A stretch of DNA of 64,000 bases from Bacillus sp. MM2020_1. Its GTDB lineage: Bacteria > Bacillota > Bacilli > Bacillales > Cytobacillaceae. This document shows positions 17,774 to 26,431 of this stretch, one piece after another. How positions within the stretch are numbered: position 1 is the first letter of the stretch; each line of letters opens with the position of its first letter. The notes under the pieces were generated by a model. It was not told the origin of the DNA, did no database searches, and worked only from the letters and a program-made list of their open reading frames with translations. The position numbers and the translations under genes are program-made. The stretch spans positions 55,055 through 119,054 of the forward strand of contig JAANMP010000011.1 of assembly GCA_011250595.1 (NCBI GenBank), read 5' to 3'.

Positions 17774-18760
17774 TTAATCAGGGATTTTTTTGGCCTCGGC
17801 AGCAAGCTTAAGTCCTACATACCGATTTCGTTTCCACTCTTTAGTAAAAATAGATAAAGGCGGATTTGTTTCACCAACGAGATAACTTATTTCAATAGTT
17901 AGAGCAGGTCTATGATATGTAGTGATAAACCAGTCTGTGAATCCGCCGCCCACTGCGTCTTTAGCTGGTTCCGCTAATTTATAACCCGTTAATTTTGATA
18001 TCCTCTTTGCAATAAGTTTGTCGCGCTTCAGGTATTTGCCATTTCTATAATTCCAAAAGATCTCTCTGCCGGCGGTATGATAAGCGACGGCTATGGAAGG
18101 GTTGATCTCTTTTATAAACCTCGTGAGCGAACGTACCTCTTTGGCCTCTAATGGTTTTTCTCCTTTATAAAATTTATTGCTAGGAGCAGCGGGGTCTCGG
18201 TTAAGACTTTCCCAGCCGGCAGGGTATTGTCTGTTTAAGTCTATTCCCAAGCCGTTGGACTTCCAACCTTCAAAGTTAGTTGAGCCCCCATTCATTTTTA
18301 CCAAAAGTTCTTGATGTTTAGGCGGAAATCTTTGTATTTCATGCTGTTGGACAGCCACACCATCTGGATTTAACATCGGTACAAACCATAGGGATACATC
18401 ATTAAGAATATGATGAGACTTGAATCCGAAAAGGCCCTTTTCATCATAAGAGGCCGCATAAGACTCGAGCATTTTCATTAACATGATACTTGTCAGCCAC
18501 TCTCGCCCATGATGGGAACCAATCAAAACCACATTTTTCTTCCCTTTTCCAAGCTTTATTGCCCAAATATCCCGATCAAAGTGTGTGGTTCCGATTGATT
18601 TAATTTTAATTTTCTTGGGATACTTTTTTTGAATTTTTGCAAGATCGTCTTCTAACATTTCATAAGTATATGGTTTATTTGCTTTGACAATTTTAGCGCT
18701 TACGACATTATTGTGTTGAAACGTAAAAAAGAGGATGACACAAGTAATAATTTTAATCAT
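17774..18760 (-). CDS. Secreted M14-family zinc carboxypeptidase
   Basis: 328 aa with a short signal peptide followed by a peptidase M14 domain. Zinc ligands are His and Glu in GSHHGREWL and His in AYHTAGREIF; the substrate arginine is in DLNRQYPAGW and the catalytic glutamate in LTIEISYLVGE. Members of this group in Bacillus cleave gamma-D-glutamyl-meso-diaminopimelate or C-terminal residues, so peptidoglycan peptide turnover, possibly in sporulation, is likely. The frame extends to 18883, but GGTGGAGG precedes the ATG at 18760, which also begins the signal peptide. It is divergent from yhdB. Confidence 0.88.
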   Translation of the reverse strand: MIKIITCVILFFTFQHNNVVSAKIVKANKPYTYEMLEDDLAKIQKKYPKKIKIKSIGTTHFDRDIWAIKLGKGKKNVVLIGSHHGREWLTSIMLMKMLESYAASYDEKGLFGFKSHHILNDVSLWFVPMLNPDGVAVQQHEIQRFPPKHQELLVKMNGGSTNFEGWKSNGLGIDLNRQYPAGWESLNRDPAAPSNKFYKGEKPLEAKEVRSLTRFIKEINPSIAVAYHTAGREIFWNYRNGKYLKRDKLIAKRISKLTGYKLAEPAKDAVGGGFTDWFITTYHRPALTIEISYLVGETNPPLSIFTKEWKRNRYVGLKLAAEAKKIPD

Positions 18761-18910
18761 ATGACCTCCACCTTGTTCATAGTAACAACAATATATACAG
18801 GTAAATGTTGAAAACAGCGTAATCATTGGGTGTCCAACATTTTCTGTGAAAGTTATCTTCAAAATATCATACAATAATCTCAACTCCTAATAAGGAGGAG
18901 AGATAAACAA

Positions 18911-19165
18911 ATGAATAAAATGGATTATGATCGAGCGTTATATTATACACATCGATCCGAGTGGGATAATTTGCTGATTTTAATGGTACGAACAAAAGAC
19001 CAATTTTTATCAAAAAGAATTGAACAATTCCTGCATGCCTATAATTTCGAACGTGATTACAGTGTGATTGAAACCAAATTATATAATCTTTTGCGCTACA
19101 TCGACCATGCGAATGAAACCGTTGAGCCTGACCCTAATGAGATACCGATGTATAGTCTTTCCTAA
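18911..19165 (+). CDS. yhdB: YhdB-like small protein
   Basis: 84-aa soluble protein starting MNKMDYDRALYYTHRSEW, matching the YhdB-like family of Bacillus, whose function is unknown. An AAGGAGGAG ribosome binding site precedes the ATG. Conservation near spoVR supports the name. Confidence 0.8.
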   Translation: MNKMDYDRALYYTHRSEWDNLLILMVRTKDQFLSKRIEQFLHAYNFERDYSVIETKLYNLLRYIDHANETVEPDPNEIPMYSLS

Positions 19166-19225
19166 AAAGTATGGTGAATACTTCAGCCTAAGAAACTTTT
19201 ATAACCGGACCAATGAATTCCACCA

Positions 19226-19260
19226 AAAAACACGGCTTCCAGATTGGAGGCCGTGTTTTT
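19226..19260. terminator. Bidirectional terminator between yhdB and the SDR gene
   Basis: Long hairpin AAAAACACGGCTTCC / GGAGGCCGTGTTTTT with a 5-nt loop and one G-T pair, flanked by A and T tracts, between convergent genes. Confidence 0.9.
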
Positions 19261-19275
19261 AAAATTTCCGGATTA

Positions 19276-19998
19276 TTAAGCAATCGGATATTGTTGAGCG
19301 AATGGATGGATCACGATTTCATCGATGATCATATGTTTAGGGGCAGAAGCCATGTATACCACAGCATTCGCTATGTCCCCCACCTTCAACCAGTCTTCTT
19401 TTTCAGGTAAACCTTGAGTAGATTCTGCGAAATACGTATCAACCATGCCTGGATTGATGGTTCCTACACGAATTCCGTATTCCCTGACTTCTTGGGCAAC
19501 TGAGCCGGAAAAGCCTTGAACTGCATATTTAGTTGCAGTATAGGCTGCCCCATTAGGAATGGTATAACGGGCAACGTCAGATGAAATATTAATAATTGTT
19601 CCTGATTTTTGATCTTTCATATGAGGGAGAACAGCCTTTGTAGCAAGGAATACACCTTGAACATTTACTTCAAACACCTTTTTCCATTCTTCCAAGGAGA
19701 CTTCCTCCGTTAATTTAAAGAAGCCTAACCCGGCGTTATTTACGAGAAGATCAATTGAACCATATGCTTCGAGTGTCTTTTTCACAACTGCCTTCATATC
19801 CTCTTCCTTGGAAACATCCGCTTGTACTGGCAGTACATTGGCGTAACCCATTTTCCTAATTTCTTCGGCTGTTTCAGATACTTGTGTAGAACTCCCGACA
19901 ATTGTAAGCTTCATTCCACTTTCAGCTAATTTTACAGCAATTTCCTTGCCAATTCCTCGAGACCCGCCTGTAACAATCGCAATTTGATCTTTAAGCAT
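19276..19998 (-). CDS. Short-chain dehydrogenase/reductase (FabG-like)
   Basis: 240-aa classical SDR. TGGSRGIGKEIA binds NAD(P), LVNNAGLG and the catalytic Ser-Tyr-Lys set (NISSDVARYT, AAYTATKYAVQG) are intact. It resembles 3-oxoacyl-ACP reductase-like proteins such as YoxD, but the substrate cannot be assigned. It is transcribed alone, convergent with yhdB. Confidence 0.87.
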   Translation of the reverse strand: MLKDQIAIVTGGSRGIGKEIAVKLAESGMKLTIVGSSTQVSETAEEIRKMGYANVLPVQADVSKEEDMKAVVKKTLEAYGSIDLLVNNAGLGFFKLTEEVSLEEWKKVFEVNVQGVFLATKAVLPHMKDQKSGTIINISSDVARYTIPNGAAYTATKYAVQGFSGSVAQEVREYGIRVGTINPGMVDTYFAESTQGLPEKEDWLKVGDIANAVVYMASAPKHMIIDEIVIHPFAQQYPIA

Positions 19999-20049
19999 AT
20001 TTTTCTCTACCCTTCATGTTTATGTTCTTGGTGTTTTATTAAATATTAA

Positions 20050-21792
20050 CTAAATTTCTTGAACTAATTTCATTTTGCTATCCACTAACGCCATAAAATC
20101 ATTCTCAATCGTACTCAATTTTGCTTTACTTTCTTCAAGACTTAAACTATTTACCCCAAAATAGAATTTCACTTTTGGCTCCGTTCCAGATGGTCTTAAA
20201 CAAACCCATGAGCCATCTGCGAAAGTATATTTTAAAACATTCGATTTTGGTAAATTAATTTTTTCTTCTCCGCTATTCGTTACACGAATGCTTGTTAAGT
20301 AATCTTCCGTTGTCGAAGTAGTCAAGTCGCCAAGACTTGTAATGGGCTCCGCCCGGAACGATGCTAATAATTGTTGAATAGTCTCAGCCCCTTCTTTTCC
20401 TTTTAAGGTTAAGGAACGAAGGCCTTCTTGATAATACCCGTACTTTTCAAACACCTGCATCAGTCCATCATAAAGGGACATGTCTTGTTTCTTATAAAAA
20501 GCACACACTTCTGTCGCTAAGAGGGCTGCTTGAACCGCATCCTTATCACGAGCAAAATCACCAATCAAATATCCATAGGATTCTTCATACCCAAATAAGA
20601 ATTTCCGATCACCTGTTGCCTCATATTCATTAATTTTTTCAGCAATAAATTTAAATCCTGTTAAGACATCAACCGTTTCTAATCCATAAGCAGAAGCTAT
20701 TTTTCTGCCAATTTCAGATGTTACAATTGTTTTTAAAACCACTCCATTTTCCGGCAGATTTCCTTTTTCCTTTTTCTGAGTAAGGATATAATCAAGAAGT
20801 AGTGCACCTGTTTGGTTTCCCGTGAGTACAACGTATTCTCCTTCAGGATTAAGAACAGCAATTCCTAACCGATCTGCATCAGGATCAGTCGCAATGAGCA
20901 GATCCGCCCCTGCTTTTTTTCCATCGCGAATGGCTAATTCAAAGGCTGCATGTTCTTCAGGATTAGGACTTTTTACAGTTGAGAATTCCGGATCCGGAAG
21001 TTCTTGTTCTTTTACTACTGTTACATTTTTATAGCCCAAGGCAGCAAGCGCAGCACGGACAGGCTTATTAGCGGTACCGTGTAAAGGGGTAAAGACGATG
21101 TTAAGCTCCGTTTCTTCCGCAAGGTTTGGATTCTCTGAAATAGTTCTTAATTTTTCAACATAGGCATCATCAATTTCAGCACCGATTGTTTTAATTAATC
21201 CGGCAGCTCGTAATTTTTCTTCACTGTCAACTTCTATTAGTAATTCATTCTCGATCTCATTTACCTTGGCAATAACTTTATCAGCACTATCTGGCGGAAG
21301 CTGACCACCGTCCGAGCCATAAACCTTATAGCCATTATATTCAGGCGGATTATGACTAGCGGTAATGACAATACCTGAGAAGGCATTTAAGTATCTAAGC
21401 GCAAATGATAATTCAGGGGTCGGTCTTAACTCTTCAAAAACATAGGTTTGGATTCCTTTTGAAGCTAAAGTTTTAGCTGCCTCCATTGCAAATTCCGGTG
21501 ATTTATGACGTGAGTCAAATGCAATCACAACACCGCGTTGTTTTGCTTCGATTCCTTGGTTTTCTATGTATGAAGCTAGACCAGCTGAGGCTTTGCGCAC
21601 AGTATAAAGGTTCATTCGGTTAGTTCCAACCCCGATTTCACCTCGCATACCACCAGTTCCAAATTCTAAATTCTTATAAAAAGCCTCTTCTAATTGTCTT
21701 TCATCATTGAAGATTTCAGTTAATTGACTTTTTAATTCAGTATCTAATCCTTCAAAATCTATCCAACCTTTGGCTGTTTGTTTCCAATCCAT
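20050..21792 (-). CDS. pgcA: Alpha-phosphoglucomutase
   Basis: Interconverts glucose-1-phosphate and glucose-6-phosphate, supplying UDP-glucose for teichoic acid and glycolipid synthesis. The phosphoserine loop [20 protein letters not shown], the metal loop [10 protein letters not shown], the sugar-binding [10 protein letters not shown] and the phosphate loop [13 protein letters not shown] are all present. The 580-aa length matches B. subtilis PgcA (YhxB). GGAGGGAATTC precedes the ATG. Its product is a precursor for the UDP-glucose dehydrogenase encoded at 3392. Confidence 0.96.
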   Translation of the reverse strand: MDWKQTAKGWIDFEGLDTELKSQLTEIFNDERQLEEAFYKNLEFGTGGMRGEIGVGTNRMNLYTVRKASAGLASYIENQGIEAKQRGVVIAFDSRHKSPEFAMEAAKTLASKGIQTYVFEELRPTPELSFALRYLNAFSGIVITASHNPPEYNGYKVYGSDGGQLPPDSADKVIAKVNEIENELLIEVDSEEKLRAAGLIKTIGAEIDDAYVEKLRTISENPNLAEETELNIVFTPLHGTANKPVRAALAALGYKNVTVVKEQELPDPEFSTVKSPNPEEHAAFELAIRDGKKAGADLLIATDPDADRLGIAVLNPEGEYVVLTGNQTGALLLDYILTQKKEKGNLPENGVVLKTIVTSEIGRKIASAYGLETVDVLTGFKFIAEKINEYEATGDRKFLFGYEESYGYLIGDFARDKDAVQAALLATEVCAFYKKQDMSLYDGLMQVFEKYGYYQEGLRSLTLKGKEGAETIQQLLASFRAEPITSLGDLTTSTTEDYLTSIRVTNSGEEKINLPKSNVLKYTFADGSWVCLRPSGTEPKVKFYFGVNSLSLEESKAKLSTIENDFMALVDSKMKLVQEI

Positions 21793-21966
21793 AGAATTCC
21801 CTCCAATTTCTGTCTACTTATATTGTTTCTAATTTCATGTTTGTTACTCCTCTTAAAATGACCTGAAATTAGCCGACAATTTTCGCAGTATTAAACGAAT
21901 TATTATTTTACTTTCATTAACTATATTACATTAAAATTAGTCATAATTAGTATAAAAAAAATAAAA

Positions 21967-21985
21967 GGCCTGCAATTTGCAGACC
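21967..21985 (-). terminator. Terminator of yhcU
   Basis: Stem GGCCTGC / GCAGACC (one G-T pair) with a 5-nt loop. The minus strand then reads TTTTATTTTTTTTATA. Confidence 0.87.
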
Positions 21986-21999
21986 AGAACTTTTCTTCT

Positions 22000-22386
22000 T
22001 TATATGAGCAACTCATTATCAGCATTTGAATAAATACTTAGCATATGATTTTTAATACATCTTTCTTCTTGAAAATGCTCATATTTAAATGGAAACAATA
22101 ATCCAAGTTCCTGCAACGTCTCAACATTCTTATCAAATAATATTGAGTACTGACCATCGAGTTGAGTGGCCTCGAGAATAGATATTAATGTTTGAATACT
22201 TGTCATTACCAGAAAAGCATCTTTTAATGTATTAAAATCTTCAGATGTATGCAAAACTTTTAATTGTTCAAATTGACAAATCTCCTCATCAGAAAAATAG
22301 AGAGGAAAAATATTCGAATAGATGTACCTCACCAGCCCATTTATTTCCTTTTCTTGACTTGGTGTCGAGGCAAAAACAATTTTCAC
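22000..22386 (-). CDS. yhcU: YhcU-like protein (DUF5365)
   Basis: 128-aa soluble acidic protein of unknown function, resembling B. subtilis YhcU. It begins with a GTG preceded by AAGGTGGG. It is divergent from the pseudouridine synthase yhcT, and in B. subtilis yhcT and yhcU are also neighbours, which supports the name. No catalytic motif is evident. Confidence 0.75.
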   Translation of the reverse strand: MKIVFASTPSQEKEINGLVRYIYSNIFPLYFSDEEICQFEQLKVLHTSEDFNTLKDAFLVMTSIQTLISILEATQLDGQYSILFDKNVETLQELGLLFPFKYEHFQEERCIKNHMLSIYSNADNELLI

Positions 22387-22495
22387 TAATATAACCCACC
22401 TTTGCCATCGCTTATTTCTGTCTAATTGTATATCATTAGAATAACATAACTAAGTCGGCAGTTACGGTGGTAATTATAACCTGAAGGAGAATTAA

Positions 22496-23419
22496 ATGCT
22501 AAAAACAACGCGAATGGGGGATTGGTTTCAACTAACAATTCCTTTAGAATGGAATGGAAAAACTCTTGCTGATATTTTTCGGAATGTTTGGGAGGCCCCC
22601 AAAAAGTTGACTCATTCTTTTAGAATGGATAATAAGGTATTAGTAAATGGTGACCCGGCTAACTGGAATACCCCACTCAGCCAGGGTTCAAAGCTACAAC
22701 TTAACCTTTTTGGGGAAGAAGAATTACAAATCACACCAAACTACCTAAATGTTGATATCCTTTTTGAAGACGACCATGTAATCGTCCTGAACAAACCACC
22801 TTTTATGAATACGCATCCAAATGACCCAAAAGCAGATATAAATACTCTTGTTAATGCGGTTCAATATTACCTGCAAGCAAATGGGGAAATAAGAAATATA
22901 CGCCAGGTTCATCGATTAGACCGCGATACCTCAGGGGCTATTCTTTTTGCTAAACATGCTTTAGCAGGCGCTATTTTAGATAATATGCTTGAAAAACGGG
23001 AGATAAAAAGAACCTACGTTGCTTTGGTTCATGGGGTGGTGAAGCAAAGCAACGGAACTATTAAGGCGGCAATTGGCCGGGACCGCCATCATGCAACAAA
23101 AAGAAGAGTTTCTCCAACAGGCCAGGACGCACTTACCCATTACATAGTCTTAAAGGTAGACAAAGCCAAACAACTGTCCTATGTAAAATGTTGGCTCGAT
23201 ACTGGAAGAACGCATCAAATCAGGGTCCATTTAAGTTATCTGGGCCATCCCCTCGTGGGAGATATTTTGTATGGCGGTAAACCAATGGTTAAAAGACAAG
23301 CACTCCACGCTGCCAAGCTTAAATTTATTCATCCATTTACTCAGGAAAGAATTATTTGTCACGCCCCATTTTTAGATCAACCTATTATTTTTAAAGATAT
23401 TGATATTTATTCACTTTAA
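22496..23419 (+). CDS. yhcT: RluA-family pseudouridine synthase, YhcT-like
   Basis: 307 aa. The catalytic aspartate is in the signature QVHRLDRDTSGAILFAK, followed by TYVALVHG and a C-terminal CWLDTGRTHQIRVHLSYLGHPLVGD motif. The N-terminal 80 residues have an S4-like RNA-binding character. It isomerises uridine in rRNA or tRNA; the target is not determined. GAAGGAG precedes the ATG. Confidence 0.93.
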   Translation: MLKTTRMGDWFQLTIPLEWNGKTLADIFRNVWEAPKKLTHSFRMDNKVLVNGDPANWNTPLSQGSKLQLNLFGEEELQITPNYLNVDILFEDDHVIVLNKPPFMNTHPNDPKADINTLVNAVQYYLQANGEIRNIRQVHRLDRDTSGAILFAKHALAGAILDNMLEKREIKRTYVALVHGVVKQSNGTIKAAIGRDRHHATKRRVSPTGQDALTHYIVLKVDKAKQLSYVKCWLDTGRTHQIRVHLSYLGHPLVGDILYGGKPMVKRQALHAAKLKFIHPFTQERIICHAPFLDQPIIFKDIDIYSL

Positions 23420-23423
23420 GTAA

Positions 23424-23462
23424 CATCGAAAAAGCCTCCTGATATCGGAGACTTTTTCGATG
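23424..23462. terminator. Bidirectional terminator between yhcT and the GlsB-like gene
   Basis: Hairpin CATCGAAAAAGCCTCC pairing with GGAGACTTTTTCGATG, one internal mismatch and a 7-nt loop, lying between convergent genes. Confidence 0.82.
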
Positions 23463-23467
23463 TTTAT

Positions 23468-23725
23468 TTATCTGTCTGTTCTTCTAAAGGATCGCATTAT
23501 GAAGCTTAGCAGCAGGGCTAAGACTGCAGCCCCAATGATTGCTGGAATTATCGCAAAATCAGCAACCCTTGGCCCCCAATCACCTAGAACCGCTCTCCCA
23601 AGCCATGCCCCAACGAAACCTGCAATGATATTACCAATGATTCCTCCCGGTATATCTCTTCCAACGATAAGACCTGCTAACCATCCAATAATCCCACCAA
23701 TAATTAATGCCCAAATGAAATTCAT
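23468..23725 (-). CDS. GlsB/YeaQ/YmgE-family stress-response membrane protein
   Basis: 85-aa protein with three hydrophobic glycine-rich segments (IIGGIIGWLAGLIVG, GNIIAGFVGAWLG, IIGAAVLALLLSFIM), characteristic of the transglycosylase-associated/GlsB family. Members are general-stress membrane proteins of unclear function. An AGGAGT ribosome binding site precedes the ATG at 23725. Confidence 0.9.
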   Translation of the reverse strand: MNFIWALIIGGIIGWLAGLIVGRDIPGGIIGNIIAGFVGAWLGRAVLGDWGPRVADFAIIPAIIGAAVLALLLSFIMRSFRRTDR

Positions 23726-23983
23726 TTAGAACACTCCTTTTCAGTATTCAATTATTTTGTCTCAGGCAGTATTGGAAAAGTAACTCATTTTTCATGCTAC
23801 CTGTACCATTAAAATACCCTATTTTCAATTTTATACTCAAAAAGAATAAAATCCTCCAAGGTAAGCTTTATACATAAATTAATGAATTTGGGTAAAATTA
23901 AAAAAGTCTGTAACATAAAAATAAACTATTCAAAACATTCTAATGTTAAGTTTTTGTAAATTTTTTATTAAGTTGTTTCTTTT

Positions 23984-23990
23984 TTCGACA
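23984..23990. promoter_or_regulatory. Possible Spo0A box in the gap upstream of the DUF47-pit operon
   Basis: TTCGACA, the exact reverse complement of the 0A box TGTCGAA, lies 65 bp upstream of the DUF47 start. The whole gap 23726-24054 is AT-rich and contains no credible ORF, RNA gene or riboswitch. A single 7-mer can occur by chance. Confidence 0.35.
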
Positions 23991-24054
23991 TTTTTCCATA
24001 AAATTATTTGGGTTGGTGTACAACACTTGTTTAAATGAAAATGGGGGTAATAAC

Positions 24055-24672
24055 ATGGCATTCAAAAAAGCTGATAAATTTATGGTTTTACTTAGTCATA
24101 TTTCCGCTAACCTTAAAGAAAGTGCAAATTTCTTCACAGATTACAAACTAAAAAATGTGAGTGATTTGAAAATTTTCTCAGAGAAGATGAAGGAACTTGA
24201 AACAAAGGGAGATTCATTCGTTCATGAAGTAATCAAAGAATTGAATGATGCTTTTATCACTCCAATTGAACGTGAAGACATTCTTCATCTTGCGATGAGC
24301 ATGGATGATGTACTCGATGGACTTGAAGGATGTGCAGCATTATTTGAAATGTACTCAATCACAAATGCTGATGACTATATGAAGAAATTTGTGGATGCCA
24401 TTCAAGCCAGTGTCCATGAAATTGACAAAGCGGTTGAATTGCTCTCTAATAAAAAGTTACAACAAATTAGAGAACATGCGATTAAAATAAAGGATTACGA
24501 ATCTAACTGCGATAATATCTTACGCCAGTCGATTAAAAATTTATTTACGGTCGAAAAGGATCCCATTCGTATTATTCAATACAAGGAAATTTACGAAAAT
24601 CTTGAAGATATTGCAGACTATTGCCAAACGGTTGCTAATACACTCGAAACCATTATTATGAAAAATGCTTAA
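24055..24672 (+). CDS. DUF47/PhoU-like phosphate transport accessory protein (YkaA-like)
   Basis: 205-aa all-helical protein of the DUF47 family, distantly related to PhoU, beginning MAFKKADKFMVLL. The frame reaches 24013, but ATGGGGGT precedes the ATG at 24055, which matches the usual length. It lies 11 bp upstream of the phosphate transporter gene; the ykaA-pit pair in B. subtilis has the same arrangement. Proteins of this family are thought to modulate the partner Pit transporter. Confidence 0.92.
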   Translation: MAFKKADKFMVLLSHISANLKESANFFTDYKLKNVSDLKIFSEKMKELETKGDSFVHEVIKELNDAFITPIEREDILHLAMSMDDVLDGLEGCAALFEMYSITNADDYMKKFVDAIQASVHEIDKAVELLSNKKLQQIREHAIKIKDYESNCDNILRQSIKNLFTVEKDPIRIIQYKEIYENLEDIADYCQTVANTLETIIMKNA

Positions 24673-24683
24673 GGAGCAAAAAT

Positions 24684-25691
24684 ATGAGCGTTGTATTAAT
24701 TCTAACAATTTTAATTGTAATTGGTGCCCTTGCATTTGACTTTATTAATGGATTCCATGATACCGCAAATGCAATTGCTACCTCTGTCTCAACAAAAGCC
24801 CTAAAACCACGCCAAGCAATTTTGTTAGCAGCAGTAATGAATTTTGTTGGGGCATTGACATTTACTGGAGTAGCAAAAACTATTTCTAAGGACATCGTAG
24901 ATCCATTCTCACTTACTGGTGGTCATACGGGATCAATTGTTATTTTCGCAGCATTATTATCAGCTATTATTTGGAACTTACTCACATGGTATTATGGTAT
25001 CCCCAGTAGCTCTTCGCATGCAATTATCGGTTCTATTGCTGGTGCTGCCATTGCTGCCAAAGGCTTTGAAGTGATAAAATATGAAGGTTTTTTAAAGATT
25101 CTTGAAGCTCTAGTTCTATCACCAATTTTGGCATTTACTGTTGGTTATATTGTTTATAGCATTTTTAAAGTCTTCTTCAAGAACTTTAATTTAACTAAGA
25201 CCAATCGAAACTTTCGTTTTATCCAAATTGCTACAGCGGCCTTGCAATCCTATTCACACGGGACCAACGATGCACAAAAATCAATGGGGATTATTACTAT
25301 GGCATTGCTGGCTAATGGTTATCTGACAACTGATGAAGTCCCTTTTTGGGTTCAGGTTTCCTGTGCGATTGCAATGGGGCTTGGTACCTCGATTGGCGGA
25401 TGGAAGATCATTAAAACAGTGGGCGGGAAAATCATGAAGATTCGCCCGATAAATGGTGTTGCAGCGGATTTAACGGGTGCAGCGATTATTTTTGGAGCAA
25501 CCTTCATCCATTTACCTGTAAGTACTACTCACGTTATTTCTTCGGGAATACTTGGGGTAGGTGCATCCCATCGTCTTAAAGGAGTAAAATGGGGTACTGC
25601 CCAACGAATGTTAATTACTTGGGTAATAACACTTCCAATAACGAGCGTATTAGCAGGTATCATTTATTTCATAATGAATATTTTCTTTTAA
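24684..25691 (+). CDS. pit: Low-affinity inorganic phosphate transporter
   Basis: 335-aa PiT-family permease. The two inverted signature repeats are visible: FDFINGFHDTANAIATSVST near the N terminus and SYSHGTNDAQKSMGII in the second half. About ten membrane segments. It imports phosphate, probably as a metal-phosphate complex, with protons or sodium. It is translated from an AAGGAGC ribosome binding site just after the DUF47 gene and is followed by a strong terminator, so the two genes form one operon. Confidence 0.96.
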   Translation: MSVVLILTILIVIGALAFDFINGFHDTANAIATSVSTKALKPRQAILLAAVMNFVGALTFTGVAKTISKDIVDPFSLTGGHTGSIVIFAALLSAIIWNLLTWYYGIPSSSSHAIIGSIAGAAIAAKGFEVIKYEGFLKILEALVLSPILAFTVGYIVYSIFKVFFKNFNLTKTNRNFRFIQIATAALQSYSHGTNDAQKSMGIITMALLANGYLTTDEVPFWVQVSCAIAMGLGTSIGGWKIIKTVGGKIMKIRPINGVAADLTGAAIIFGATFIHLPVSTTHVISSGILGVGASHRLKGVKWGTAQRMLITWVITLPITSVLAGIIYFIMNIFF

Positions 25692-25694
25692 ATT

Positions 25695-25721
25695 CAACCA
25701 GAGATTCTGGTTGTTTTTTTT
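25695..25721 (+). terminator. Terminator of the DUF47-pit operon
   Basis: Perfect 8-bp stem CAACCAGA / TCTGGTTG with a 3-nt loop and a run of eight T. Confidence 0.95.
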
Positions 25722-25814
25722 GACCCGTTTTCCTGGCTCTTTTTTTGTAACATCACTTCTAAATGGATGAAACCTTCATATTTTATCTAGGAGGGCATGT
25801 TTTGGGGTGAGATT

Positions 25815-26402
25815 GTGAAGGAAAAAATTGCTGCAATGCTGCTAGGAAGTTTGCTGTTGAGCCTTGGGGTTAATGGATTCTTAGTACCCTACCACCTGCT
25901 GGATGGAGGGGTAATTGGCTTAGGATTAATCATTCATTATTTTTACGGGTGGCCGACTGGACTAAGTATTATTCTGTTAAGTCTTCCATTATATGTTCTA
26001 GCATGGATCTTTGAAAGACGTTATTTCTACTACAGTCTTCACGGACTTATCATTTCTTCCTTTTGTATTGATTTTCTTTCATTCATGAATGGAAAAATCC
26101 ATATGGGTATATTACCAAGTACGATAATTGGTGGATTACTTGTCGGTATTGGCATAGGTCTTATGCTGCGTTATGAAACAAGTACGGGTGGGACAGATTT
26201 ACTTGCCCAGATTTTAACTAAGTTTACTTCCGTAAATGTCGGCATCATCATATTCATTATTGATGGATTGGTGATAACGAGTGGGATTCAGGTGGTGGGA
26301 TTAGAAAAGTTCTTCTATTCCCTTCTTACGATCATTTGCGTTGGATTAATGACAACCTTAACTGTTAGTGGTAATAAGAACGAACATTTCCCATATTATT
26401 AA
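25815..26402 (+). CDS. YitT-family (DUF161) membrane protein, short form
   Basis: About 195 aa with five hydrophobic segments and the family motif LVPYHLLDGGVIGLGLI plus ETSTGGTDLLAQIL. The family is annotated as a membrane protein of unknown transport function. Unlike full-length YitT it lacks the C-terminal DUF2179 domain and ends at NEHFPYY. Start: an ATG at 25797 lies only one base after GGAGGG, too close to use it; the in-frame GTG at 25815 is preceded by GGGGTGAG and directly begins the hydrophobic region, so I prefer it. Confidence 0.82.
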   Translation: MKEKIAAMLLGSLLLSLGVNGFLVPYHLLDGGVIGLGLIIHYFYGWPTGLSIILLSLPLYVLAWIFERRYFYYSLHGLIISSFCIDFLSFMNGKIHMGILPSTIIGGLLVGIGIGLMLRYETSTGGTDLLAQILTKFTSVNVGIIIFIIDGLVITSGIQVVGLEKFFYSLLTIICVGLMTTLTVSGNKNEHFPYY

Positions 26403-26408
26403 AAAGAA

Positions 26409-26430
26409 ACGCTGGCCCCTAAGCCAGCGT
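26409..26430 (-). terminator. Terminator of the c-di-GMP/glycosyltransferase operon
   Basis: 8-bp stem ACGCTGGC / GCCAGCGT with a 6-nt loop. The minus strand continues with TTTCTTTTT. It also lies 6 bp after the convergent YitT-like gene. Confidence 0.88.
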
Positions 26431-26431
26431 A